A stretch of 64,000 nt of DNA from Dethiosulfatarculus sandiegensis (GTDB lineage Bacteria; Desulfobacterota; Desulfarculia; Desulfarculales; Desulfarculaceae), in NCBI RefSeq assembly GCF_000931935.2, contig NZ_AZAC01000056.1:124001-188000 (forward strand). The letters run 5' to 3'. This document shows positions 34,888 to 42,433 of the stretch, one piece after another. Every line of letters begins with the position of its first letter. The first letter of the stretch is position 1. Under the pieces are notes generated by a model that was not told the DNA's origin, searched no databases, and saw only the letters and a list, made by a program, of their open reading frames with translations. Made by a program: the position numbers and the translations under genes.

Positions 34888-36465
34888 TTGAGTAAAACAG
34901 AATCCCGGCTACCTGGCAAAATTGAAGCCCTGGCCGCTTTTTTCTCCGGAATTATGTTGGCCGGGGCCTTTTCTCCTTGGGACTTTTGGCCCCTGGCCCT
35001 GGTGTCTCTGGCTCCTCTTTTGGGCCTTTCATCCTTATTGCCGCCTAAAAAGGCCATGGCGGCAGGGTTGCTGTTTGGCCTGGGCCGAGGACTGGCCCAG
35101 ATGTATTGGCTGAATGTGGTCATAACCCAATACGGCGGCCTGCCCTGGGCGGTTTCCATATTACTTTTCGGTCTTTTGGCCCTTTATTTGGCCTTGTACC
35201 CGGCGGCGTTCGCCTATTTTGTCAGCCGGACCGGCAAAAGGGGAATCCCGCTTCTCTTGTCTGCTCCCTTGGCCTGGGCAGCCCTGGAATGGATAAGGTC
35301 GCTTCTTCTGACCGGCTTTCCCTGGTTGCCCCTGGCAAACAGCCTGGCTTTTTGCCCCCAACTTTTACAGAGCGCCGAGTGGTGGGGGGCGCCCGGCCTG
35401 TCAGCCGGATTGGTTATGATCAATGCCCTTGTTATGAAAGGTTTTTTTGCCTTTAAAGACAAGGGGCGTATTTGTTTCTCCGGCTTGGCTTGGTTGCTTG
35501 CCGGGGTTATAATTGTTGCGGGCGCTTGGGGCTTGGGGCAAAAACGTATGGATCAGATCCAGAGTTTGGCCCAAAAGTCCCCTCATATCCCGGTAAGTGT
35601 GGTGCAGGGCGATATAAGCATTTTTGATATACAGAACCCGGAAAAGAAAGTTTCCGTGGTGCAAAAGCATCTTGCACTTTCCGGGAAAGAGGCGGAAAAG
35701 ATTAAAAAACGCCCCTGGCTGATTGTCTGGTCTGAATCGGCCGGGCCTTTTTATATGTTGAGCGAGGCCAGGCCGACCTTGAAGGTTTTGGAAGGAGCCC
35801 GTGAACTGGGGGCTTACATAACTTTGGGCACTATGGGGTCTGTGGCTGTCAATGGCACATATGCCCCGACCAACCGTTCTTTTTTGGCCGATCCCCTGGG
35901 CAGGCCTCATGGATGGTACGACAAGGTTCATCTGGTGCCTTTTGGCGAGTATGTGCCCTGGGACAATCTTTTGTTTTTTGTGCGGGCCATCGCTGCCCTG
36001 GGGCGGGATTTCGCGCCCGGTGAAAAGGGTGCAACCCTTAAGGCCGGACCAGCTGTTTTGGGACCGCTCATCTGCTATGAGTCCATTTTCAGTGAGTTGG
36101 CTTTAAGCCAGCGCAGAAAAGGGGCGGACCTGATAATAAACCAGACTAATGACGCCTGGTTCGGACGCACCGGGGCCAGCCGCCAACACTTGAGTCATCT
36201 GGTTTTGCGTTCCGTGGAAAACCGCATGTCATGCGCCAGGTCGGCCAACAGCGGAATCAGCGGTTTCATAGAACCGGACGGCACGGTGCACCAGTTAACC
36301 GGCCTTTTTACTGAAGCGGTTCAAACCAGAGAATTGCCGCTTTTAAAAATCAATACTTTTTTTACCGGCCATGGGGATGTTTTTTCCAAGGCGGCCTTTG
36401 GCATAAGCCTTTTATTGTTGCTTGTAACCCTGCGGCCTGGTTTCCGGAATAAACAGGAGGTTTGA
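34888..36465 (+). CDS. lnt: Apolipoprotein N-acyltransferase
   Basis: An inner-membrane enzyme of about 525 residues that adds the third acyl chain to lipoproteins. The N-terminal half has six or more hydrophobic helices. The C-terminal half is a nitrilase domain with the Glu-Lys-Cys triad: Glu in IVWSESAGPF, Lys in WYDKVHLVPFGEYVP and Cys in GPLICYESIF. The start is unsettled. I give TTG 34888; an in-frame TTG at 34843 would overlap corC. It ends 1 bp before prfB, so lnt and prfB are coupled. Confidence 0.92.
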   Translation: MSKTESRLPGKIEALAAFFSGIMLAGAFSPWDFWPLALVSLAPLLGLSSLLPPKKAMAAGLLFGLGRGLAQMYWLNVVITQYGGLPWAVSILLFGLLALYLALYPAAFAYFVSRTGKRGIPLLLSAPLAWAALEWIRSLLLTGFPWLPLANSLAFCPQLLQSAEWWGAPGLSAGLVMINALVMKGFFAFKDKGRICFSGLAWLLAGVIIVAGAWGLGQKRMDQIQSLAQKSPHIPVSVVQGDISIFDIQNPEKKVSVVQKHLALSGKEAEKIKKRPWLIVWSESAGPFYMLSEARPTLKVLEGARELGAYITLGTMGSVAVNGTYAPTNRSFLADPLGRPHGWYDKVHLVPFGEYVPWDNLLFFVRAIAALGRDFAPGEKGATLKAGPAVLGPLICYESIFSELALSQRRKGADLIINQTNDAWFGRTGASRQHLSHLVLRSVENRMSCARSANSGISGFIEPDGTVHQLTGLFTEAVQTRELPLLKINTFFTGHGDVFSKAAFGISLLLLLVTLRPGFRNKQEV

Positions 36466-36466
36466 G

Positions 36467-37577
36467 ATGATAACTGAACTTAAGGAATCCCTGAACGGAG
36501 CGCGTAAACGCCTGGATTTGATGGGAGAGCATCTTTGACCCCGCCAGCAAGGAAAAAAGATTAAAAGAGCTGGACAAGATCATGGCCGCTTCCGGTTTCT
36601 GGGATAATCAGGAGGAAGCCAAGGCGGTGATGAAGGAAAGAAGCGACTTGGAGCACAGCCTCAAGGCCTATGTGAAGCTTAAGGAAAAGATGGATGATGC
36701 AGAGGTGCTCTTGGAGCTGGCCGAGGAAGAGGACGACCAAGCGACCTTGAAGGAGGCTTCTTCCGCCTTGGAAACCCTGGAGAGTGGGCTCTCCCGCCTG
36801 GAGGCCGCCAGGCTTTTGAGTGGTCCGGACGATGCCAGAAACGCCATCCTGGCCATTAACTCCGGAGCAGGAGGCACTGACGCCCAGGATTGGGCTGAGA
36901 TGCTTTTGAGACTCTATACCCGTTTTGCCGAGCGGCAGGGCTTTGAGACCAGGCTTCTGGACTTTCAGGAGGGCGAGGAAGCGGGTATAAAGAGCGCCAC
37001 CCTGGAATTGAACGGGCACCAGGCCTATGGCCTGTGCAAGGGCGAAAGCGGCATTCACCGCCTGGTGCGGATAAGCCCTTTTGATTCCAACCACAGGCGT
37101 CACACAGCTTTTGCCTCGGTCTTTGTATCTCCCCAGGTGGATGACGACATAGAAATTGAGATCTTGGACAGTGACCTCAGGGTCGATGTCTTCCGGGCTT
37201 CCGGCGCGGGTGGACAGCACGTAAACAAGACCTCATCCGCGGTGAGGCTCACCCACCTGCCCACAGGGGTTGTGGTGCAGTGTCAGAATGAAAAGAGCCA
37301 GCACCGCAACAAGGATCTGGCCCTTAAGGTGCTGAAGGCCAGGCTCTATGAAATGGAAATGGCCAAAAGAGAGGCCGAGAAAAAAGAGACCCATGAAGGC
37401 CTGCAGGAGATTGGCTGGGGAAGTCAGATCCGTTCCTATGTGCTGGCCCCTTACCGCCTGGTTAAGGACCATCGCACGAGCCAGGAAATGGGCAACGTTG
37501 ACGCAGTGCTGGATGGGGACCTGGACAAGTTCATAGAGGCTTTTCTGCATTGGAGGGCTGACAGGCTGGGTAAATAG
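36467..37577 (+). CDS. prfB: Peptide chain release factor 2, with programmed +1 frameshift
   Basis: RF2 releases peptides at UGA and UAA. Translation starts at ATG 36467 (AGGAGG upstream) and runs 23 codons to CTT TGA C at 36533-36539. A +1 shift at the UGA then continues from 36537, giving about 369 residues in all. A Shine-Dalgarno-like gggagag lies just before the slip site, as in E. coli prfB. After the shift the protein reads DPASKEKRLKELDKIMAASG. The GGQ motif is in SGAGGQHVNKTSSAVRLTH, and SPF, the stop-codon recognition tripeptide, is in RISPFDSN. The gene self-regulates by sensing its own product at UGA. Confidence 0.96.
36516..36539 (+). promoter_or_regulatory. RF2 programmed frameshift site
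   Basis: The sequence gggagagcatctttgac holds an internal SD-like gggagag, a 3-base spacer, the slippery CTT codon and the in-frame UGA followed by C. This is the standard autoregulatory +1 frameshift signal. Confidence 0.93.
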
Positions 37578-37633
37578 ATTACGCATACCTTGCCCTGAAA
37601 AGAAAAATTCGGCCAAACTTTGAGAAAACATAA

Positions 37634-37667
37634 CAACCGCAGGGAATTTCCCTGCGGTTGTTTTTTT
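37634..37667 (+). terminator. Terminator after prfB
   Basis: A perfect 12-bp stem (37634-37645 and 37649-37660, caaccgcaggga) with a 3-base loop, followed by T7. Confidence 0.92.
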
Positions 37668-37748
37668 GCCCATCAAATACTTGACAGAGGGTTTACCTAC
37701 CTTCAATCTGGGCATTGAAGGGAAATAGCTTAGACAAAGGAAGGGAGC

Positions 37749-37940
37749 ATGGAAGAAGAAAAACTGCTTGAAATCAGTGATGAATGCATTGCCTGTGGCA
37801 ATTGCATGGAACTCTGCCCCGATGTTTTTCAGTTGCCTGAAGGAGCGGAAAAGTCCACTGTGATTCTGCCGGAAGGCGGCCCTGATTGTGTGGAAGAGGC
37901 TATAGAGGAATGCCCTGCGGAGGCCATAAGCTGGGTATGA
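37749..37940 (+). CDS. Small single-cluster ferredoxin
   Basis: A 63-residue [4Fe-4S] ferredoxin. The cluster cysteines are Cys13, Cys16, Cys19 (CIACGNC) and the cysteine in EECPAEAI at 55; Cys23 and Cys47 could form the structural disulfide seen in monocluster ferredoxins of Desulfovibrio and Thermotoga. It is acidic, as expected for a soluble low-potential carrier. It has its own ribosome site (AAGGGAGC) and lies alone between two terminators. The nearby korDABC enzyme is a plausible partner. Confidence 0.88.
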   Translation: MEEEKLLEISDECIACGNCMELCPDVFQLPEGAEKSTVILPEGGPDCVEEAIEECPAEAISWV

Positions 37941-37967
37941 CCAATCCCCAGGGCTTTGTCGTCTTTT

Positions 37968-38402
37968 TTACAGATTAAGCAGATCCTGGTCGCTATAAAG
38001 GCGTATCCAGTCTTTTTTCAAGGCTTCCACCGCCTGGTCCACCTGATCGGTGCCCATGATCAGTATGGTGGATTCTCCGGTTTGTATGCAGGGATAGAGG
38101 TAATCCACGTTGACCTTTGCCTTGCTTAAAGGGTCCAATATCGCCTTCAGGCCTCCGGCGTGGTGGGGAGTTTCGGCCGCCAGCACCTGGCTGGTGGCCA
38201 CCTCCATGCCCCTGTCCACCAGGGCCGCCGCCGCCCTGCCGGGATGACTGGGGACAAATCGCATGAGCCCATCCCCGCCCGGGGTGGTGGTGGAGACAAA
38301 CAAAGCCAGGATATTTACTTCCGCCTGTCCCATTATTTCGCTTATCGTGACCAGTTGGCCTGGTTTGTTCGGCATGCGGATGGAAAGTTGGGTTACTGTC
38401 AT
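37968..38402 (-). CDS. Tandem ACT-domain protein
   Basis: A 144-residue protein made of two ACT domains, small ligand-binding modules that usually sense amino acids. The first is QLSIRMPNKPGQLVTISEIM (about 5-65); the second starts near GLKAILDPLSKAKVNVDYLY (about 80-135). Such free-standing ACT pairs occur in anaerobes, often near phenylacetate-CoA ligase or oxidoreductase genes. I start at ATG 38402, which has AAGGAGA 6 bases upstream; the frame is open further but that part is not conserved. It is convergent with the ferredoxin gene and follows korC. Ligand unknown. Confidence 0.83.
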   Translation of the reverse strand: MTVTQLSIRMPNKPGQLVTISEIMGQAEVNILALFVSTTTPGGDGLMRFVPSHPGRAAAALVDRGMEVATSQVLAAETPHHAGGLKAILDPLSKAKVNVDYLYPCIQTGESTILIMGTDQVDQAVEALKKDWIRLYSDQDLLNL

Positions 38403-38483
38403 GGAATCTCTCCTTGGCAGGGTGGACTTGGCGGTAATTATATAAAAAACGATTGAATTGCAGGGTCTTGTAGCCTTAAGCAA

Positions 38484-38514
38484 CCCCGCCGGAGAGACAA
38501 GTCTCCCGGCGGGG
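38484..38514 (-). terminator. Hairpin after korC, possible terminator
   Basis: A strong GC stem ccccgccgg.agagac/gtctc.ccggcgggg lies downstream of korC on the minus strand. That strand lacks a T run after it; the T run is on the plus side, so termination in the kor direction is uncertain. Confidence 0.45.
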
Positions 38515-38549
38515 TGATTTTTTCAGGACAGGTATCTTAAGCTGGTTTT

Positions 38550-39092
38550 TTATTTGCCGTCTTTGGCAAAGGCAAAACCGCGCTCAATACCCTTTTCGTT
38601 CATGGGGAAGAATTTTTCTTTCCCCTTAAGAGCGGCGTGCATGCCGTGGAAGGTTTCTTCCAGGGTCATGAAGCCGGTCTTGGCGCAGACAGCGCCGATC
38701 ATAATCATGTTTCCTGCCCGCTCGGAGCCGACTTCCCTGGCCAGCTCCACGGTGGGAACATTCAAGACTTCCACATCGTCGCGCTCGGGACCCCTTTCGA
38801 TCAGGGAGGAGTTCAAGACCACCAGGCCGTTTTCGGCCACGGTGCTCTCGAATTTGTCCAGTGAGGGCGGGTTCATGGCGACCAGGACATCAGGATTGGA
38901 AGCCACCGGGCTGGCAATCTTGTGGTCCGCCAGAGTTACAGTACAGTTGGCCGTGCCGCCGCGCATCTCAGCGCCGTAGGCCGGAAAATAGGTGACATTG
39001 AGTCCCTTGAGCATTGCGCCGTGGCTCAGCACATAGCCCATCAGAAGGACACCCTGTCCACCAAAGCCGGCGAAAAGTGTGCTGGTGTGCAT
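38550..39092 (-). CDS. korC: 2-oxoacid:ferredoxin oxidoreductase gamma subunit
   Basis: A 180-residue gamma subunit of the enzyme that decarboxylates 2-oxoacids to acyl-CoA with ferredoxin as acceptor. The start TLFAGFGGQGVLLMGYVLSH is the signature, followed by the FPAYGAEMRGGTANCTV segment. It is the last gene of the korD-A-B-C operon, 4 bp after korB. In the family this enzyme serves 2-oxoglutarate (reductive or oxidative TCA), but the substrate cannot be told from sequence alone. Confidence 0.93.
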   Translation of the reverse strand: MHTSTLFAGFGGQGVLLMGYVLSHGAMLKGLNVTYFPAYGAEMRGGTANCTVTLADHKIASPVASNPDVLVAMNPPSLDKFESTVAENGLVVLNSSLIERGPERDDVEVLNVPTVELAREVGSERAGNMIMIGAVCAKTGFMTLEETFHGMHAALKGKEKFFPMNEKGIERGFAFAKDGK

Positions 39093-39096
39093 ATCC

Positions 39097-39864
39097 TTAG
39101 TCCTTGTCCCCGATTTCGTCTTTGATGACGCCCAGGGGGTAAGTTTTGGTCATCTCTTCAGCAACCCATTTCCAGGCATCCACCGGGCCCATCTTCCAGT
39201 TGGTGGGGCAGGCGCTAAGGAGTTCCACCAGGGTGAAACCCTTGCCGTCGATCTGGGCCTGGAAGGCCTTTTTGATAGCCTTTTTAGCCTTACGAATTTC
39301 CTTGGGGTTGGTAAGGGCGCAACGCTCAACGTAAACGGTGCGTTTACATAAGGCCACCATGGAAGAGATGTCAATGGGCGCACCGTCACGGTCGGCGTCA
39401 CGACCGCCGGGGGTGGTGGTCGCCACCTGACCGAGAGTGGTGGTGGGGGCCATCTGTCCGCCGGTCATGCCGTAAATGGCGTTGTTGATGAAGATGGCGG
39501 TGATTTTTTCACCACGGTTGGCGGCATGGATCGTCTCGGCGGTGCCGATGGCGGCCAGGTCGCCGTCACCCTGATAGGTCATGACCACGTGGTTGGGATG
39601 AACCCTTTTGATACCGGTGGCCACGGCCAGGGCACGGCCGTGGGGAGCCTCAACCATATCGAAGTTGAAGTAGTTGTAGGCCAAAACCGAGCAGCCCACG
39701 GGGGGCACGCCGATGGTCTTTTCACGCACACCCAACTCATCGATTACCTCTGCCACCAAGCGGTGAGCCACAGAATGACCGCAGCCCGGGCAGTAGTGAG
39801 TGGGGTTTTTCTGCAGGGACTCGGGCCAGCCGAATACCTGCTTGTATGCAGTTTCTGCACTCAT
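39097..39864 (-). CDS. korB: 2-oxoacid:ferredoxin oxidoreductase beta subunit (TPP-binding)
   Basis: A 255-residue subunit that binds thiamine diphosphate. It shows HYCPGCGHSVAHRLVAEVID, GVPPVGCSVLAYNYF, and the TPP/Mg2+ motif GDGDLAAIGTAETIHAANRG continuing to INNAIYGMTGGQ. Later come TTPGGRDADRDGAPIDI and LLSACPTNWKMGP, typical for the 2-oxoglutarate type. It overlaps korA by 4 bp. Confidence 0.95.
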   Translation of the reverse strand: MSAETAYKQVFGWPESLQKNPTHYCPGCGHSVAHRLVAEVIDELGVREKTIGVPPVGCSVLAYNYFNFDMVEAPHGRALAVATGIKRVHPNHVVMTYQGDGDLAAIGTAETIHAANRGEKITAIFINNAIYGMTGGQMAPTTTLGQVATTTPGGRDADRDGAPIDISSMVALCKRTVYVERCALTNPKEIRKAKKAIKKAFQAQIDGKGFTLVELLSACPTNWKMGPVDAWKWVAEEMTKTYPLGVIKDEIGDKD

Positions 39865-40952
39865 AGTTCGATCCTCCTGCCCACCTTGCCGTCGCCATTG
39901 GAGGTCGAGCGCAGGAATTCTACGACTTCGGCGGGGGTGGGAATGACACCGCCAGGCACACCGTAGAAGTAAATCTCGGCGCGTTCACCGACCGACAGCA
40001 TTACGTCTTCAACCATTTGCCCCAGGCAAAGCTCGAAAACAGCGATCTTGCGGCCTTGAGCCAGTTTCCTCAAAGCGGGTGTGGGATAGGGCCACAGAGT
40101 GATGGGCCTGAAGAGGCCGATCTTGAGTCCCTGTTCACGCAGCTCGTCCACCGCTGTTTCGGCGATGCGGGCGGCGGTGCCGTAGGCCACGACGATGACA
40201 TCGGCGTCATCGGTTTTGTAGGTTTCCCAGCGGCGCTCTTTGTCGGTGATCTCGTCGTACTTGGCCTGAAGCTTCAGGTTGTGATCCTTGAGCTCGCCCT
40301 GCTGACCCAGGTACATGGAGAAGATTTTCCTGGGGCCGCGACCTTTGGCGCCGTCCAAGGCGTAGTCTTTTTTAGGCAGGGTCTCGGGATCAATGTAATC
40401 CGGGAAGACCACAGGCTCCATAACCTGACCCATCAGGCCGTCACCCAGGAGCATGACCGGGGTGCGGTACTTATCGGCCAGATCAAAGGCCTCAAAGGTC
40501 AGCTCAGCCAATTCCTGACAGCCGGCCGGGGCCAGGGTCAGGGTGCGGTAGTCACCGTTTCCGCCACCCCTGGTGGCCTGGAAATAGTCAGCCGCGGACG
40601 GAGCAATGTTGCCCAGACCGGGACCGCCGCGCATCATGTTGACGATCACCGCAGGCAGTTCCATGCCTGCCAGGTAGGTGATGCCTTCCTGTTTTAATGA
40701 AACGCCCGGAGATGAAGAAGAGGTCATGGTGCGGGCTCCGGCAGCCGCTGCACCTAACACCATGTTGATGGAGGCGATTTCGCTTTCACCCTGGATGAAG
40801 GTGCCACCAACCTCAGGAAGCCTGCCGGAGAGGTACTCGGGCAGTTCGTTCTGAGGTGTGATGGGGTATCCAAAGTAGTAGCGGCAACCGGCGCGAACCG
40901 CCGCTTCGCCCACCACGTTTGAGCCGCGCATTAATACTTTTTCACTTGGCAC
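39861..40952 (-). CDS. korA: 2-oxoacid:ferredoxin oxidoreductase alpha subunit
   Basis: A 363-residue subunit of the pyrimidine-binding type. The segments GSNVVGEAAVRAGCRYYFGY followed by PITPQNELPE, SSSPGVSLKQEGITYLAGME and RGGPGLGNIAPSAADYFQAT are diagnostic. I chose GTG 40952, which has GAGGT 5 bases upstream and overlaps the korD stop by 11 bp. A TTG six codons earlier is also in frame. The arrangement D-A-B-C with tight overlaps indicates one operon. Confidence 0.94.
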   Translation of the reverse strand: MPSEKVLMRGSNVVGEAAVRAGCRYYFGYPITPQNELPEYLSGRLPEVGGTFIQGESEIASINMVLGAAAAGARTMTSSSSPGVSLKQEGITYLAGMELPAVIVNMMRGGPGLGNIAPSAADYFQATRGGGNGDYRTLTLAPAGCQELAELTFEAFDLADKYRTPVMLLGDGLMGQVMEPVVFPDYIDPETLPKKDYALDGAKGRGPRKIFSMYLGQQGELKDHNLKLQAKYDEITDKERRWETYKTDDADVIVVAYGTAARIAETAVDELREQGLKIGLFRPITLWPYPTPALRKLAQGRKIAVFELCLGQMVEDVMLSVGERAEIYFYGVPGGVIPTPAEVVEFLRSTSNGDGKVGRRIEL

Positions 40953-41175
40953 GATACACCTCGATTGCAACTTCGGGGCAGACTGTGGCGCACTGGGCGC
41001 AACCTGTGCAACCCTTTTCGCCTTCAGCTACGGTTTCCTTAAACTGGGCCGGGGAATAGCCCTTGATGTTCAATCTCGGGTCGACTTCGAGACTGCCCGT
41101 GGGGCAGAAGGCGATACAGAGCTGACAGCCCTTGCACCGGTCTCGGTCGATCACGACTTTGCCCTTCACAGCCAA
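40942..41175 (-). CDS. korD: 2-oxoacid:ferredoxin oxidoreductase delta (ferredoxin) subunit
   Basis: A 77-residue 2[4Fe-4S] subunit. The cluster cysteines are at 14, 17, 20, 24 and 56, 59, 62, 66 (CKGCQLCIAFCP and CTGCAQCATVCP). It takes electrons from the TPP subunits to external ferredoxin. It starts at TTG 41175 with AAAGGAG 7 bases upstream. It is the promoter-proximal gene of the operon, with a leader of about 250 bases. Confidence 0.93.
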   Translation of the reverse strand: MAVKGKVVIDRDRCKGCQLCIAFCPTGSLEVDPRLNIKGYSPAQFKETVAEGEKGCTGCAQCATVCPEVAIEVYRAK

Positions 41176-41434
41176 ACTAATACTCCTTTACCCAACGTTT
41201 ATTTAGATGCTCGCCACCAATAGACGGATGACGTAGAGACACACATCGGCCGACGGGTAGTGAGCTTGGAAAAATGCCTTGTCCGCCAGGGCTTTTTCGC
41301 ATGGGATTTAGAAACCATGCCGTCGCTCTTGGTTGGCTTGCTCCTTACGGGACGAAACAGGTAAGGAGGGCTTTAGCGAATTTTTATTTGCTCCGACTTA
41401 AGGGTGGCCTTTTCCCATAGTAGTTGAAGAAAAA

Positions 41435-41463
41435 TTGATAGCAGAGCCCAGAGACTATGTCAA
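41435..41463 (-). promoter_or_regulatory. Sigma70-type promoter for korDABC
   Basis: On the minus strand TTGACA (41463-41458), a 17-bp spacer and TATCAA (41440-41435). The implied leader is about 250 nucleotides. Confidence 0.6.
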
Positions 41464-41609
41464 GGTGTAAAGCTCTTGCCCGTGGTAGGATAAGGAGATA
41501 TTTTTCCAGTGATCATAAGTAGATGTCCAAAATCAAATAAAGTTGCTTTGGTCAACTTTTTTATTGTAGTATTTCAGTGAAATTACCTATGGAGCCGGGA
41601 AAGTTATTT

Positions 41610-41638
41610 TTGACACTCGCCGGAAGGGTGCATAAAAT
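41610..41638 (+). promoter_or_regulatory. Sigma70-type promoter for the DUF493 gene
   Basis: TTGACA (41610-41615), a 17-bp spacer and TAAAAT (41633-41638), about 45 bp before the start. One of the best promoter matches in the window. Confidence 0.75.
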
Positions 41639-41684
41639 TGATTTAGCTGAGTGATACGACTAATTCCTTAAATAAAAACAGGAT

Positions 41685-42017
41685 GTGAAATTGAGTAAGT
41701 GCAATTGTTCCGATCCCAACTGCACAGGCGTGCATTCCCACGACCCGCTTAAGACCCTGGAAAAAAATCACGACTTTCCGTGCACCTATATGTTCAAGGT
41801 GATCGGATTTTACAGGGAAGACCTGAAAAACGACGTACATAAGGCGGCTGAAAAGGTTTTGGGCCCTTTGGATTCTTCTTTTCATCCCACTGCCAGGCCG
41901 TCTAAAAACAATAAATACCTGGCCGTCACCCTGGATGTGGAGGTTAAAGACGCTCAGCAGGTTTTGGATGTGTATGCCGGGCTAAAGGCTCTCAAGGGGC
42001 TTCTCACCGTGGCTTGA
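41685..42017 (+). CDS. DUF493-family protein with metal-ligand-rich N terminus
   Basis: A 110-residue protein. Residues 27-110 match DUF493 (YbeD-like fold): DFPCTYMFKVIGFYRED, then NNKYLAVTLDVEV and QVLDVYAGLKALKGLLTV. YbeD-type proteins resemble small regulatory ACT-like domains, with no proven role. Unusual here is the N terminus, which has Cys6, Cys8, Cys13, His17 and His19 within 14 residues, a possible metal site. The start is GTG 41685 or TTG 41691, both near the GGAT ribosome site. It has its own strong promoter. Confidence 0.82.
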   Translation: MKLSKCNCSDPNCTGVHSHDPLKTLEKNHDFPCTYMFKVIGFYREDLKNDVHKAAEKVLGPLDSSFHPTARPSKNNKYLAVTLDVEVKDAQQVLDVYAGLKALKGLLTVA

Positions 42018-42029
42018 AAGCCTTTTTTT

Positions 42030-42269
42030 TCAGGGCTTTTGCCAGGATGTGGCGGGAAGCACCTGCCACCATCCCTCTTTGGGGGACTTGACCACTTTAT
42101 ATTTTTCAAGTTCATCTTGGGCCTCGGTCAGTTCATCTTGGTGACCGTTCCACAAAGATGCTATAACCTCATCAGTAAGGTCTGCGCCTGATTGGATCAG
42201 CGAGGTCAAAAGCAGGTAGAGGCTGGTGGCATTGACGCTTAAGTTCATCTCAAAAATTTTACGGTCCAT
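42030..42269 (-). CDS. Small conserved-looking hypothetical protein
   Basis: A 79-residue protein starting MDRKIFEMNLSVNATSLYLL. It is helical and acidic, with the core LTSLIQSGADLTDEVIASLW, then ELTEAQDELEKYKVV. The pattern resembles a small winged-helix-like or helical module found as a hypothetical protein in deltaproteobacteria, but I cannot name a family. The frame is open further upstream; I chose the ATG at 42269 because upstream residues look random. No good ribosome site is seen. It is convergent with the DUF493 gene. Confidence 0.55.
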   Translation of the reverse strand: MDRKIFEMNLSVNATSLYLLLTSLIQSGADLTDEVIASLWNGHQDELTEAQDELEKYKVVKSPKEGWWQVLPATSWQKP

Positions 42270-42294
42270 ATTAATTTCACACGGTTGCAATGAG

Positions 42295-42325
42295 TTGTGC
42301 CGGTGCGCTCCCCGCTCTCTATAAT
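42295..42325 (+). promoter_or_regulatory. Possible promoter for the 401-residue hypothetical
   Basis: A perfect TATAAT (42320-42325) with TTGTGC 19 bp upstream (42295-42300). The -35 is weak. Confidence 0.35.
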
Positions 42326-42433
42326 GAGGAAGAGGGAGAGCCGTAATCTTAGCCTTTAAAGCAGGATACCATGAAACAGTGGTTTGTGTGTCTCTCGCAC
42401 CCGGCTGCATAAAAATTTGAAAAGGAATAACCC

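Larger units (their letters stand above)
41176..41684. other. Divergent gap between korD and the DUF493 gene
   Basis: No coding frame is supported. The gap holds the two divergent promoters described separately, plus two hairpins in the korD leader: ctccttac/gtaaggag (41341-41368) and gcatgg/ccatgc (41299-41320). No known riboswitch is recognised. Confidence 0.65.

Noticed and set aside
36582..37577. RF2 starting at the ATG at 36582
   Set aside because: The conserved N terminus lies upstream and is joined by the +1 frameshift.
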